Source: Desulfosporosinus acidiphilus SJ4 (GTDB lineage Bacteria; Bacillota; Desulfitobacteriia; Desulfitobacteriales; Desulfitobacteriaceae). Taken from it: a stretch of 64,000 nt of DNA. Under the pieces are notes generated by a model. The model searched no databases and was not told where the DNA came from. It worked only from the letters and a program-made list of their open reading frames with translations. A program made the translations under genes and the position numbers. How positions within the stretch are numbered: position 1 is the first letter of the stretch; each line of letters opens with the position of its first letter. This document shows, piece by piece, positions 54,701 to 62,888 of the stretch. The DNA is taken from NCBI RefSeq assembly GCF_000255115.2, contig NC_018068.1, positions 4,125,977 to 4,189,976 of the forward strand, given 5' to 3'.

Positions 54701-55618
54701 GTTTATTTTCTCCAGAATACCGCCAAGACCTAAAAACTCACCCCAGGTCACCTGAACAAATTCTCCGTTTTGCTTGACAAAGGGCCTGTCTGTACGGTCA
54801 GGATTGTACCTGAAATCGGAACCAATTCTGCCTTTTAGACATAGAGGACGACCTTTAGCGGCTGACTTTGCAGTAACGCCTATCATCGTTCCATCTTTTA
54901 ATTTAAGGTTGAATTTGCAGCCTGACTCGCAAAACGTGCAAGTCACTTCTTCCGACGTTAATTCCCACTCTCTGCCTTTACCAATCGTATTCCTATCCAT
55001 AAGAGCTCCTACCGGACAGACAGAAACGCACCTGTTGCAGTAGACACAATCGGAATCTTTTAAATCCGTATCCATAAACGTGGAGACCTTAGTCTTAAAT
55101 CCCCGATAAGCGAACCCGATCACATTGCGCTCAGATACGGCCTCACAGGTGGCGATACATTTTCCGCAGAGAATGCATTTGTTTAGGTCTCTTAAGATGT
55201 AGGGATTGGTATCATCGATGGGAAGATCGCGTTTTTCCCCCTGAAAGACTTTTCCTTTGACACCGTATTCATAGGCATACTCAGCTAACAAACAGCTCCC
55301 AAGCTTTTGACAAGTCATGCAATCCAGGGGGTGATTAGCCACCAGCAATTCCAGAATCATTTTGCGAGCATTTCTTACTTTTGAGGTTTGAGTTTCCACT
55401 TTCATCCCCTGGGTAACTTGAGTAGCACAAGCCGGGGGCAAATTGCGCATTCCTTCAATTTGAACAACACACAAACGACAAGATCCGGTAGGTGTGAATT
55501 CCGGATTATGACAAAGGGTAGGGATCGGAATATTATTCAGGCGACAGGCCTCAAGGACCGTTGTCCCTTTGGGAACGCAAACTTCTTTCCCATCAATCGT
55601 TAAGGTCAACCACTCCAT
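54689..55618 (-). CDS. Formate dehydrogenase alpha subunit, truncated (N-terminal Fe-S part)
   Basis: A 309-aa N-terminal fragment of an NAD(P)-type formate dehydrogenase/HoxU-like protein. [2Fe-2S] domain (TLCHNPEFTPTGSCRLCVVQIEG), His-Cys motif (HPLDCMTCQKLGSCLLAEYA), two [4Fe-4S] ferredoxin clusters (CILCGKCIATCE, CVYCNRCVSVCPVG) and the first [4Fe-4S] motif of the molybdopterin domain (CTFCESGCKFN...GRPLCLKGRIGSDF). It stops after VTWGEFLG, where ~600 residues of Mo-bis-MGD domain should continue, so it is probably a deletion remnant, although expression as a small electron-transfer protein is possible. Downstream of modD on the same strand. Confidence 0.85.
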   Translation of the reverse strand: MEWLTLTIDGKEVCVPKGTTVLEACRLNNIPIPTLCHNPEFTPTGSCRLCVVQIEGMRNLPPACATQVTQGMKVETQTSKVRNARKMILELLVANHPLDCMTCQKLGSCLLAEYAYEYGVKGKVFQGEKRDLPIDDTNPYILRDLNKCILCGKCIATCEAVSERNVIGFAYRGFKTKVSTFMDTDLKDSDCVYCNRCVSVCPVGALMDRNTIGKGREWELTSEEVTCTFCESGCKFNLKLKDGTMIGVTAKSAAKGRPLCLKGRIGSDFRYNPDRTDRPFVKQNGEFVQVTWGEFLGLGGILEKINSLA

Positions 55619-55690
55619 TGATATCTCGCTCCTTTCTCATTTTCAATAATCTACCCCGAAGAAACTGCCCCGAACACGATAAACCTCAAA

Positions 55691-55750
55691 GGAAGGCAGC
55701 TTCGCCCACAAGAGTGAACTCATTGCATGGAGAGGCGGTAAAGCACACAA
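55691..55750. repeat. Gene-end repeat family 2, copy 2 (3' of modD)
   Basis: A 60-bp block nearly identical to 51871-51929 (GGAAGGCAGCTTCGCCCACA onward, then CATTGCATGGAGAGGCGGTA). It ends two bases from the modD stop codon. Confidence 0.88.
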
Positions 55751-55751
55751 C

Positions 55752-56597
55752 TTAATATTGCTCCATCGTCACTCCAATATCAGAAGGTTTTCCGAAATAC
55801 ACCGAAGTGGTTACAAGGCCATCAATTCCCGTAAGAGCATACTCCTCAATATTTCCTTCATTAATGCCACCTGCTCCAAGAAGGGTGATATGAGGATTTA
55901 TCTCTCTGATTTGTTCAACAATATTTTTTAAAAGAGGGGCAGGTATTTTATCAAACTGCAATCCATCAACGCCGGCTTCAGCTAAAAGACGTGCATCGTC
56001 TATGGATTCCACCTCAACAATGAGTTTTTTCTCACAGGCATGCGCTTTAATATCTCCTACTCTTTGCGCTAGATCTTTGATATCGCCCAGAAAAACCATA
56101 TGCTGCTTAAACACTAATATTGTTTCCGATAACCCTAAGCGATGCGGAAAAGCCCCCCCGGCAAGGATCGCCTTTATTGACAGTTCTTTAGTCCCGGGAA
56201 ACGATTTGCGCGTAGCCAGCACAGCAACCTTAGGATTGGCAGCTTTAACCTTATCCACCATCCTTTTTGTTCTTGTGGCAATGCCTGAAGAGTATTCAAG
56301 AATATTCAGAGACAATTTCCAAGCCATGTGAAGGTTTGAAGCTATTCCTTCTGCTTCAATAAAAACGTCCCCCTTGTTTACCACAGATCCCGACGGCAGG
56401 AATCGCAGGGGGGTGATTCCCACTTTGGCAAAGATCCTTACTACTTCCTCAACCCCTGATAACACCGTAAACTCTCTGGCCTTAAAAGTGATCTTGCCCC
56501 TTGAGTCCCCAATACCAAGCGTGCGCGTTGTCAAATCGAGATACGGAACATCTTCTTTGAGCCAGCGATCAATCGTTTCATCACTGATATACAGCAT
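55752..56597 (-). CDS. modD: ModD protein (quinolinate phosphoribosyltransferase-like)
   Basis: A 281-aa homologue of nicotinate-nucleotide pyrophosphorylase (NadC) found in molybdate transport operons; the precise role of ModD is unresolved. YLDLTTRTLGIGD at the N terminus, LEYSSGIATRTKRMV, VLATRKSFPGTKELSIKAIL with HRLGLSETILVF, IVEVESIDDARLLAEAGVD, and ITLLGAGGINEGNIEEYALTG. The KxxPG and HR motifs replace those of NadC. ATG 56597 follows GGGGGTGAATACA. Downstream of modA1, so part of the modB1-C1-A1-D operon. Confidence 0.92.
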   Translation of the reverse strand: MLYISDETIDRWLKEDVPYLDLTTRTLGIGDSRGKITFKAREFTVLSGVEEVVRIFAKVGITPLRFLPSGSVVNKGDVFIEAEGIASNLHMAWKLSLNILEYSSGIATRTKRMVDKVKAANPKVAVLATRKSFPGTKELSIKAILAGGAFPHRLGLSETILVFKQHMVFLGDIKDLAQRVGDIKAHACEKKLIVEVESIDDARLLAEAGVDGLQFDKIPAPLLKNIVEQIREINPHITLLGAGGINEGNIEEYALTGIDGLVTTSVYFGKPSDIGVTMEQY

Positions 56598-56621
56598 TGT
56601 ATTCACCCCCGATATTCATAA

Positions 56622-57464
56622 TTATTTGACTTTAGCAAAACCATTGGAATTAAAAATTTTCATAGCCTCATCACTTTGTAAATAGGCTAAGAATTTAGCA
56701 GCATCATCGCTATTTTTAGAACTCGCTATTATGGCGGCTGGCAAGACAACAGGTGAATGAGAGTCAGCGGGCGCCGTGGCCGCAACTTTCACTTTATCCG
56801 AAGTGATGGCGATGGTATCCCAGACAAAACCCGCATCGGCATTTCCCGTCTCAACATAGGCCATAACCTGCATTAGATCCTTCCCTACCACCATCTTGGA
56901 TTGTAAAGCATCCCACAACCTAAGCGTTTGGAGGGTTTCCTGAGTGGTCTTAGCCGCCGGAACTGATTTGGCTTCACCAATACCAATTTTCTTGACATCC
57001 GGTCTTGCCAAATCTTCAAAACTCTTAATGGACGTATTGTCCTTTTTTACAATTAAAACGAGTTCATCCCCTAAAAGATTTACTCTGGAGTCCTTCTTAA
57101 TAAGCCCTTTTTGTTCCAAAGCATCCATCTGAGGCTTGCCCTGGGAGATATAAATATCCGTGGCGGCACCTTGCTCAATTTGATTTTGCAGAGAACCTGA
57201 CGGGCCGTAATTAAATGTTAATGTTACTCCCGGATTTTTGGCCTCATACAAGCCTTTAATTATTTCGAAGGAACCTTTCAGACTGGGAGCCGTAGAAATC
57301 ATAAGTTTAACCTGCTTGCTCTGGTTCGCACTGCCGCTTGTGGATGTCGAGGCTTCCTTGGCACTGCCTGAGCACCCGGAAATAAACAGTACGAAAATGA
57401 ATAAGCAACTCATCAGTCCCCAAATAACACGACTTCTTCTATTTTTTCTTATTCCAGAAAACAT
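56622..57464 (-). CDS. modA: Molybdate ABC transporter substrate-binding lipoprotein (set 1)
   Basis: A 280-aa lipoprotein with signal IWGLMSCLFIFVLFISGC (lipobox Cys). The family core has VKLMISTAPSLKGSFEIIKGL, LTFNYGPSGSLQNQIEQGAATDIYISQG, KSFEDLARPDVKKIGIG and YVETGNADAGFVW, which line the oxyanion pocket. It binds molybdate or tungstate outside the membrane for ModB1/ModC1. Paralogous to modA2 at 61118. A Ser replaces the usual second Ala (STAPSLK against SAAASLK), which may reflect altered oxyanion preference. Third in the modB1-modC1-modA1-modD series. Confidence 0.93.
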   Translation of the reverse strand: MFSGIRKNRRSRVIWGLMSCLFIFVLFISGCSGSAKEASTSTSGSANQSKQVKLMISTAPSLKGSFEIIKGLYEAKNPGVTLTFNYGPSGSLQNQIEQGAATDIYISQGKPQMDALEQKGLIKKDSRVNLLGDELVLIVKKDNTSIKSFEDLARPDVKKIGIGEAKSVPAAKTTQETLQTLRLWDALQSKMVVGKDLMQVMAYVETGNADAGFVWDTIAITSDKVKVAATAPADSHSPVVLPAAIIASSKNSDDAAKFLAYLQSDEAMKIFNSNGFAKVK

Positions 57465-57501
57465 TTCCTTTTCCTCCCTCTCCTCACTCTATCAGGAATA
57501 T

Positions 57502-58563
57502 TCAGACTATAATTAAGTCTTCCGGGTCAATCCACAGTTTCCATGGCTGAGGTTGAATCTTCATAAACCGCCACATTTGCGGGGTAATTTCCCACTCAAT
57601 CTGATGGCCTCTCTGCCCCGGATTTTCTTTTTCTATAAATAGATAAAGCGTTATTCTGGAAGGTGCTTCGTTTGCAAAATTAAGCCAACAGCGCAACACG
57701 TTATCCTTTGTTTCATCTGAAACAGCACCTATCAAGTGGGCACGAATACCTACATATTTAATGTCTTGCGAAAGTTTTATGTTAGTTTTTAAAGTAATAC
57801 CCCAGTCTAAGGCCTTCAGCTCAAAGGGTGATATGTAGATCGCCGGAGATATATTTTTGCAGCCGGTTAATTGAGCTGCCGCCAGTGAGGGCGGAGCCTT
57901 AAATACCTCCTTTGTCCCTCCTTTCCCTTCAATTATCCCTCGTGAGAGGATCACTAAGTTCCGGCATACCCGGTAAACTTCCTCCATGTTATGGCTAACG
58001 AATACAGCTGCTCCCGGAAACTTCCCTAAGGTCTCCGTTAATTGCCTGACCATATGGTTTCTGAGATAATCATCCAAGGCTGAAAAAGGTTCGTCTAAAA
58101 GCAAAGCTTCCGGCTTTGTGGCTAAGGCTCTGGCCAGAGCCACTCGCTGCTGCTGTCCCCCTGAGAGTTGGCTGGGGTATCTCTTTTCCAAACCTTCCAG
58201 CTTTATCATCGTTACCATTTCTTTGATAATCGCCTTTTGATCCTTGCGCCTTAGCTCTCCGATCCCGAAACCAATGTTTTCTTCTACGGTCAAATGAGGG
58301 AATAAGGCGTAATTTTGAAATACATACCCGATTCTTCTTCGACGACAAGGCAGATTAATGCCTTTTTGAGAATCAAACAAAATCCGGCCATTAAGGACAA
58401 TCTGTCCATAATCAGGGGTCTCAATGCCGGCAATACATCGTAAAGTCATGCTTTTCCCCGAGCCGGAAGCCCCCAAGAGGCCTAAAACATCCTCACTGGT
58501 TTCAAAATTAAGATTAAGTTCAAATCCGGATAATTTCTTGCGAATATCAACGCATAATTCCAT
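57502..58563 (-). CDS. modC: Molybdate ABC transporter ATPase with C-terminal extension (set 1)
   Basis: A 353-aa ATPase. Walker A GASGSGKS, Q-loop YVFQNYALFPHLTVEEN, signature LSGGQQQRVALARAL, Walker B LLLDEPFSALD and switch His SHNMEEV. The C-terminal ~130 residues resemble a TOBE/MOP regulatory domain (YVGIRAHLIGAV; NEAPSRITLYLFIE) that binds molybdate in ModC. ATG 58563 (MELCVDIRKKL) overlaps the modB1 end by 17 bases. The longer frame start at 58587 is unlikely. Confidence 0.92.
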   Translation of the reverse strand: MELCVDIRKKLSGFELNLNFETSEDVLGLLGASGSGKSMTLRCIAGIETPDYGQIVLNGRILFDSQKGINLPCRRRRIGYVFQNYALFPHLTVEENIGFGIGELRRKDQKAIIKEMVTMIKLEGLEKRYPSQLSGGQQQRVALARALATKPEALLLDEPFSALDDYLRNHMVRQLTETLGKFPGAAVFVSHNMEEVYRVCRNLVILSRGIIEGKGGTKEVFKAPPSLAAAQLTGCKNISPAIYISPFELKALDWGITLKTNIKLSQDIKYVGIRAHLIGAVSDETKDNVLRCWLNFANEAPSRITLYLFIEKENPGQRGHQIEWEITPQMWRFMKIQPQPWKLWIDPEDLIIV

Positions 58564-59266
58564 GGCTATTCCCTGCGCTTGCTGCAATCGTTTTACGCTG
58601 GTAATCAGACCAGTAATTCATTAAGGTCATGACCATCAGCGAAATAATAAAGATAAGAATTACCCATAACAAGGCCTTTTCCATATCTCCCCCTTCAGCA
58701 GCAAAAAAGATAGCGGCTGGAATCGTCAATGTTTCTCCTGGAATATTTCCGCCAATCATGAGTGTAGCACCAAAATCACCCAGAGCCCTGGCGAAAGCTA
58801 ATACCGTACCTGCTGCCACCCCTGGCCAGGCCAGGGGAATTGTTACCTTCCAAAATATCTTCCATTCAGAGACACCCAAAGTGCGGGCAGCATAAACAAT
58901 TGATGGATCAATTTGCTCAAAAGCGCTTCTCACCGTTCGATACATCAGCGGAAAGGCCACCACCGAAGCGGCAATAACTGTGGCAGGCCAAGAGAAGATC
59001 ACGGTGGTTCCGATGGCCAGCAACAATTTCCCCAAAGGCCCGTATTTGCCGAATACCAAAAGCAGCAAGAAGCCGACGACAGTTGGGGGTAAGATCAGCG
59101 GCAGCGTCAGAATTCCATCAATCAAACCCTTGAATTTGCCTCGGTAAGCTGAAACAAAACTTGCTGCAGCAATTCCCGAGAAAAATGTCACAACGGTTGC
59201 CAAGGTTGCAGCCCTTAGTGAAATTAATAATGGAGAAAAATCCAAACCTCTGAACAGAGTATTCAA
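58547..59266 (-). CDS. modB: Molybdate ABC transporter permease (set 1)
   Basis: A 239-aa inner-membrane permease with five or six spans and the EAA-like loop AARTLGVSEWKIFWKVTIPLAWPGVAAGTVLAFARALGDFGATLMIGG, typical of ModB. TTG start at 59266 has AAAGGAGGA just upstream. The frame extends to 59326, but that part has no ribosome site and lies in the leader. First gene after the Moco-like riboswitch. Confidence 0.93.
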   Translation of the reverse strand: MNTLFRGLDFSPLLISLRAATLATVVTFFSGIAAASFVSAYRGKFKGLIDGILTLPLILPPTVVGFLLLLVFGKYGPLGKLLLAIGTTVIFSWPATVIAASVVAFPLMYRTVRSAFEQIDPSIVYAARTLGVSEWKIFWKVTIPLAWPGVAAGTVLAFARALGDFGATLMIGGNIPGETLTIPAAIFFAAEGGDMEKALLWVILIFIISLMVMTLMNYWSDYQRKTIAASAGNSHGIMR

Positions 59267-59394
59267 AATATCCTCCTTTCTACATTCCGGCAAAAAATTA
59301 AGGGTACCAACTTCCCCGTTGATCACAGGAGCTCATTCTTATCTTCTCTTAAGTTCATTGGCTTTCACGGCCTCCTCTCACCATCCTTGGCCAG

Positions 59395-59590
59395 CAAAAA
59401 AACTAATGGCTCCCCGGAAAAGGGAGCCAGTAATAATAGACCGGTATTCATTCGGCTTAGACGCGCTGCTCCTTTTCAAAAACGTGAAGGCATACCCGTT
59501 TCCGGAGATACCCTGAGGATTAAAATCCTGTCCAGCGACCATGGAACGATCATACGCTCTTTAGGTCCTCCTGGCTCGGAGATTATCTAT
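59395..59590 (-). promoter_or_regulatory. Moco-like riboswitch leader with terminator
   Basis: Minus-strand leader of modB1. The aptamer-like part (59483-59583) starts CTCCGAGCCAGGAGG, has a receptor-like arm with ACCTAAAGAGCG / CGTTCCATGGT, an AGGATTTTAATCCT hairpin and a CCG-GAAA-CGG GNRA hairpin in GTATCTCCGGAAACGGGTAT. These resemble the Moco RNA motif, which senses molybdenum or tungsten cofactor. It is followed by a GGCTCCC / GGGAGCC terminator (59408-59428) and a T run (59395-59402), so transcription attenuation is likely. Motif identity was recalled, not computed. Confidence 0.7.
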
Positions 59591-59723
59591 TAAATTCACG
59601 GGAACTATACTGCGAAATTTCTATCCTCGCCGTACGTTTGTTTAACCAACTTAATCTAATGCATTATCTGAAAATATTGTCTTAAATGTCATTTTGAGTA
59701 ACATCTGAAAATTATCTCACTTG

Positions 59724-60413
59724 TTAAGCTCTATTCAGTTCCCCAATTATTTCTCGTTTGCTGCGCCCCTTGATTATTTCTTGTTTGCCCTGATCTATCT
59801 TAATAATTTGGTCTCCCAACATTTCAGCTTCCTGCCGATCATGGGTCACGAGAATAAAGGGGATTTTCCATTGGGCTTGAAGCCTAAGCAGCTCCTGTTG
59901 GAGTATGCTCCGGGTGTTTTGGTCAAGAGCTGAGAGAGGTTCGTCTAAGAGCAATAATTCCGGCTCCGTCATCAAGGCTCGAGCAAGGGCGACTCTTTGT
60001 TTTTCTCCTCCCGAAATCTGATCCGGATAGCGATTCCGGAGATGAGTAATCTTGAGCATTTCCAAGACATCGCCTGCAGTAAGAACTTTTTCGGAGACAC
60101 TTTCCTCTTTAGGCTTGCCATACAAGACATTTTTCTCCACAGTCATGTGAGGAAATAGTGCATAGTCCTGAAAGAGATAACCAATGCGCCGCTTGCGGAT
60201 GGGGACATTCGTACCAAGCTCAGATGAGAAAACAGTCTTATTCGAAATATTAATCTCTCCCCAAGACGGCGTCTGAAGACCTGCCACACATTGCAAAAAT
60301 GTCGTTTTGCCGGCACCGGAGTGTCCGACCAGTGCAAGAATACCATTACTGATAGAGACATCAGCCTCCAGCTCAAAGGAAGGCAGTTTCTTTTTAAAAT
60401 GAGCCTCAAGCAT
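59724..60413 (-). CDS. modC: Molybdate ABC transporter ATPase, short form (set 2)
   Basis: A 229-aa ATPase without TOBE domain. Walker A GHSGAGKTT, YLFQDYALFPHMTVEKN, signature ISGGEKQRVALARAL, Walker B LLLDEPLSALD, and switch THDRQEAEML. ATG 60413 (MLEAHFKKKLP) lies after GGAGGTGGGACAA and overlaps modB2 by eight bases. Last gene of modA2-modB2-modC2. Lack of the TOBE domain implies a different mode of transport feedback than in set 1. Confidence 0.93.
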   Translation of the reverse strand: MLEAHFKKKLPSFELEADVSISNGILALVGHSGAGKTTFLQCVAGLQTPSWGEINISNKTVFSSELGTNVPIRKRRIGYLFQDYALFPHMTVEKNVLYGKPKEESVSEKVLTAGDVLEMLKITHLRNRYPDQISGGEKQRVALARALMTEPELLLLDEPLSALDQNTRSILQQELLRLQAQWKIPFILVTHDRQEAEMLGDQIIKIDQGKQEIIKGRSKREIIGELNRA

Positions 60414-61098
60414 TTGTCCCACCTCCACGCGAACTCCGCCGCGATCCTTTCCCCCAGCGGTTCAACCCGTAAATCACCAGAAAACTAAAAGCAGTCATGA
60501 TGATAACCAAGATACTCGCCGTACGCATGTCTCCCGATTCATTGGCAAAGTAGATCGCAAGGGGCATGGTTTGAGTTATGCCGGGTATATTGCCGGCAAT
60601 CATCAAGGTTGCTCCGAATTCGCCCAGGGACCGGGCAAAAGCAAGAACCAAACCGGCAATAATGCCATTCCAGGCTAGAGGAAGAGTAATGGTGAAAAAC
60701 ACTCTCACTTCTCTTGCCCCTAAGGTACGAGCGGCTTTCTCCAGGTTGGGATCAACATTTTCCATAGCAACTCTTACAGATTGGTACATTAAAGGAAAGG
60801 AAACCACCACTGCCGCTATCACCGCTCCTTCAATGGTAAAAACAACTCTGGTATGGAAAAAATATTCAAGGAACACACCTAGGGGACCGTACTTCCCGAA
60901 AAGAACCAGCAGCATAAAACCGATAACAGAGGGCGGGAGTACTAAAGGTAAGGTAATAATTGACTCCACAACATCTTTACCCCAGAACTCCCGCCGAGCC
61001 ATGAGTCCTGCTATGGGAATTGAAAAACAGGTGACAATGATAACAGCTGCCAGAGCTACTTTCAGTGATAATATAATAGGGACAAAACTAAAATCCAT
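60406..61098 (-). CDS. modB: Molybdate ABC transporter permease (set 2)
   Basis: A 230-aa permease homologous to ModB1; conserved VVESIITLPLVLPPSVIGFMLL and AARTLGAREVRVFFTITLPLAWNGIIAGLVLAFARSLGEFGATLMIAG. ATG 61098 with AGGTGA close upstream; a GTG at 61107 is the alternative. Immediately after modA2. Confidence 0.94.
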   Translation of the reverse strand: MDFSFVPIILSLKVALAAVIIVTCFSIPIAGLMARREFWGKDVVESIITLPLVLPPSVIGFMLLVLFGKYGPLGVFLEYFFHTRVVFTIEGAVIAAVVVSFPLMYQSVRVAMENVDPNLEKAARTLGAREVRVFFTITLPLAWNGIIAGLVLAFARSLGEFGATLMIAGNIPGITQTMPLAIYFANESGDMRTASILVIIMTAFSFLVIYGLNRWGKGSRRSSRGGGTNA

Positions 61099-61117
61099 AG
61101 GACTCACCTAGATTCAA

Positions 61118-61924
61118 TTATTTTATAATCTTAAAGCCGTATTTAACAAAGACTTTTTGAGCGTCGGAACTTTGTAAATACTTAAGAAAATCCTCAGTGG
61201 CCTGTTGATTTTTCGTCGCGCCAATAATAGCTGCCGGGTAAACAATAGGAGAGTGAGTGTTATCGGGGACAACTGCAACAACTTTAACTTTTGTCGATTG
61301 TTGGGCATCCGACCGGTAAACAAAACCTGCATCCGCATTCCCTGTTTCAACGTAATTAAGTACCTGGGACACGTCTTTGGCTTGCACCAGTTTGGAATGG
61401 ATAGCATCCCATAGTTTGAGGTTCTTCAAAGAATCCTGAGCATATTTGCCTGCAGGTACTGATTCAGGAGTACCGATACTAACCTGAGCGACATCTGCTT
61501 TCGTCAAATCTTGTACAGAAGTAATCTTAGTGTTATCCTTTCCGGCTACAAGAACTAAATCATTACCCAGTAAGTTGATTCTGCTGTCTTTAAGCAATAA
61601 ATTCTTTTTCTCTAAAGCATCCATTTGACTCTTACCGGCAGAAATAAATAAGTCCACGGGAGCACCTTGCTCTATTTGCTGCTGAAGGGTACCGGAAGCT
61701 GCAAAATTAAAGGTCAGTTTCACATCGGGTTTAACGTTCGTATAATCACTCTGGAGTTCGGTCAAAGAATCTTTCAGACTTGCCGCGGCTGAAATCATGA
61801 GTTCTGTTGGTTTAGCTTGAGTTTGCGCTGTGTTCGAAGGCTGTTGGGCGGTATTTCCGGCACCGCATCCTGTCAAGGTGAATATTAGCAAAAGACCCGA
61901 TAATAATAAAACTATTTTTTTCAC
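61118..61924 (-). CDS. modA: Molybdate ABC transporter substrate-binding lipoprotein (set 2)
   Basis: A 268-aa lipoprotein with signal KIVLLLSGLLLIFTLTGC. Core motifs ELMISAAASLKDSLTELQ, LTFNFAASGTLQQQIEQGAPVDLFISAG and YVETGNADAGFVYRSDA closely match classical ModA. First gene of the second transporter operon; the 355-base upstream region presumably carries its promoter. Clearly paralogous to modA1 but with the canonical SAAASLK. Confidence 0.95.
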   Translation of the reverse strand: MKKIVLLLSGLLLIFTLTGCGAGNTAQQPSNTAQTQAKPTELMISAAASLKDSLTELQSDYTNVKPDVKLTFNFAASGTLQQQIEQGAPVDLFISAGKSQMDALEKKNLLLKDSRINLLGNDLVLVAGKDNTKITSVQDLTKADVAQVSIGTPESVPAGKYAQDSLKNLKLWDAIHSKLVQAKDVSQVLNYVETGNADAGFVYRSDAQQSTKVKVVAVVPDNTHSPIVYPAAIIGATKNQQATEDFLKYLQSSDAQKVFVKYGFKIIK

Positions 61925-62190
61925 TTTTACTCCCCCTTATGTATTAACTCAATTTTGTTCGTTTAAGTTAGTTTTTGTTGAGTCGCGTTCTAACGCCTTA
62001 TCGCAAAAACTATCTAAAACTAACAAAACCAAACTACAACGTCATTATACGCTATGCCCTAATTGAATTGCAATATAGGATTAGACTTTATACTTAATAC
62101 ATTCGCTTTAATATTTTTGATTTTTAAAGACTATTGAACTGTAGCGGTCAATTTCTGACTATTTCTATTAATTTAGCAACTCCATCCATT
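61925..62190. other. Promoter region of modA2 operon
   Basis: About 265 bases, AT-rich. The promoter of modA2 must be here. A Mo-box-like half site (CATTATACGC near 62042) is too weak to call. Confidence 0.4.
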
Positions 62191-62238
62191 CCCTAAACTA
62201 TTCCCTGAACTATTCTCTAAATTATTACCTAAACTCTT
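62191..62238. repeat. 12-bp tandem repeat
   Basis: Four degenerate units: CCCTAAACTATT, CCCTGAACTATT, CTCTAAATTATT, ACCTAAACTCTT. Just after the GNAT gene stop. Confidence 0.85.
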
Positions 62239-62280
62239 CTCAAAACTCTCTTTACCAAAGCTTAAAAAGCTCAATATTTT

Positions 62281-62757
62281 CTACTCGCTGATGCTCACGT
62301 ATTTTCGCAAGCAAATTAAGTCGGTTCTTTGCCAATTCACGTTATTATAGAAGCCTATGGCCGCAGTATTATTACGATCTGCCAGCAACTGAAGGCGGTT
62401 AACACCCCTGGTGATCGCCCATTCCTCTACGGCAGAGAGTAACTTTTTTCCCAATCCTTGCCCTCTCCAGATTTCCTCCACTATTAAATCTTCAATGATG
62501 GCTGCAATTCCGCCTTCGGCTGTGGAGACTAAAGTCTGAGCCGTACACATCCCAATGATTTGCTGCTGGGATTCAGCCACCATAACGCAGCGATCCCCGG
62601 TATTTTGGAGCATCATTTCTAAACCGCGCTGCTGTGTCAATTCATTGAAGGAAAAATCTGATTCGATGGAAAATAAAAGTTTAAGAAGCCTGATCAGACT
62701 CCTAATATCTGATGGCTTTGCCCTTCTGATCACATAGTGAGGGCTCTGAACCGCCAT
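62281..62757 (-). CDS. GNAT-family N-acetyltransferase
   Basis: A 158-aa acetyltransferase (acetyl-CoA to an unknown amine). VIRRAKPSDIRSLIRLLKLL at the N terminus, IIEDLIVEEIWRGQGLGKKLL as the acetyl-CoA binding motif A (RGQGLGKK), and RLQLLADRNNTAAIGFYNNVNW as motif B. No substrate can be inferred. ATG follows GGGAGTGATGAGACT. It lies between nifV and the modA2 operon on the same strand. Confidence 0.9.
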   Translation of the reverse strand: MAVQSPHYVIRRAKPSDIRSLIRLLKLLFSIESDFSFNELTQQRGLEMMLQNTGDRCVMVAESQQQIIGMCTAQTLVSTAEGGIAAIIEDLIVEEIWRGQGLGKKLLSAVEEWAITRGVNRLQLLADRNNTAAIGFYNNVNWQRTDLICLRKYVSISE

Positions 62758-62830
62758 AGTCTCATCACTCCCTGTTATACCCGTTTATACTCAGTTATAC
62801 CCATTTACACCTTTTACACTGGTTACACGT

Positions 62831-62871
62831 TAAAGGCCTTCTTTGAGCAGCTAGCACAAAGAAGGCCTTTA
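62831..62871. terminator. Bidirectional terminator after nifV
   Basis: A 15-bp perfect stem TAAAGGCCTTCTTTG (62831-62845) / CAAAGAAGGCCTTTA (62857-62871). It lies 18 bases after the nifV stop. Confidence 0.85.
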
Positions 62872-62888
62872 AATCGTTGGATATCCAT

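Noticed and set aside
62041-62070. ModE-type Mo-box upstream of modA2
   Set aside because: Only a weak half site (CATTATACGC) is visible and the second half is missing.
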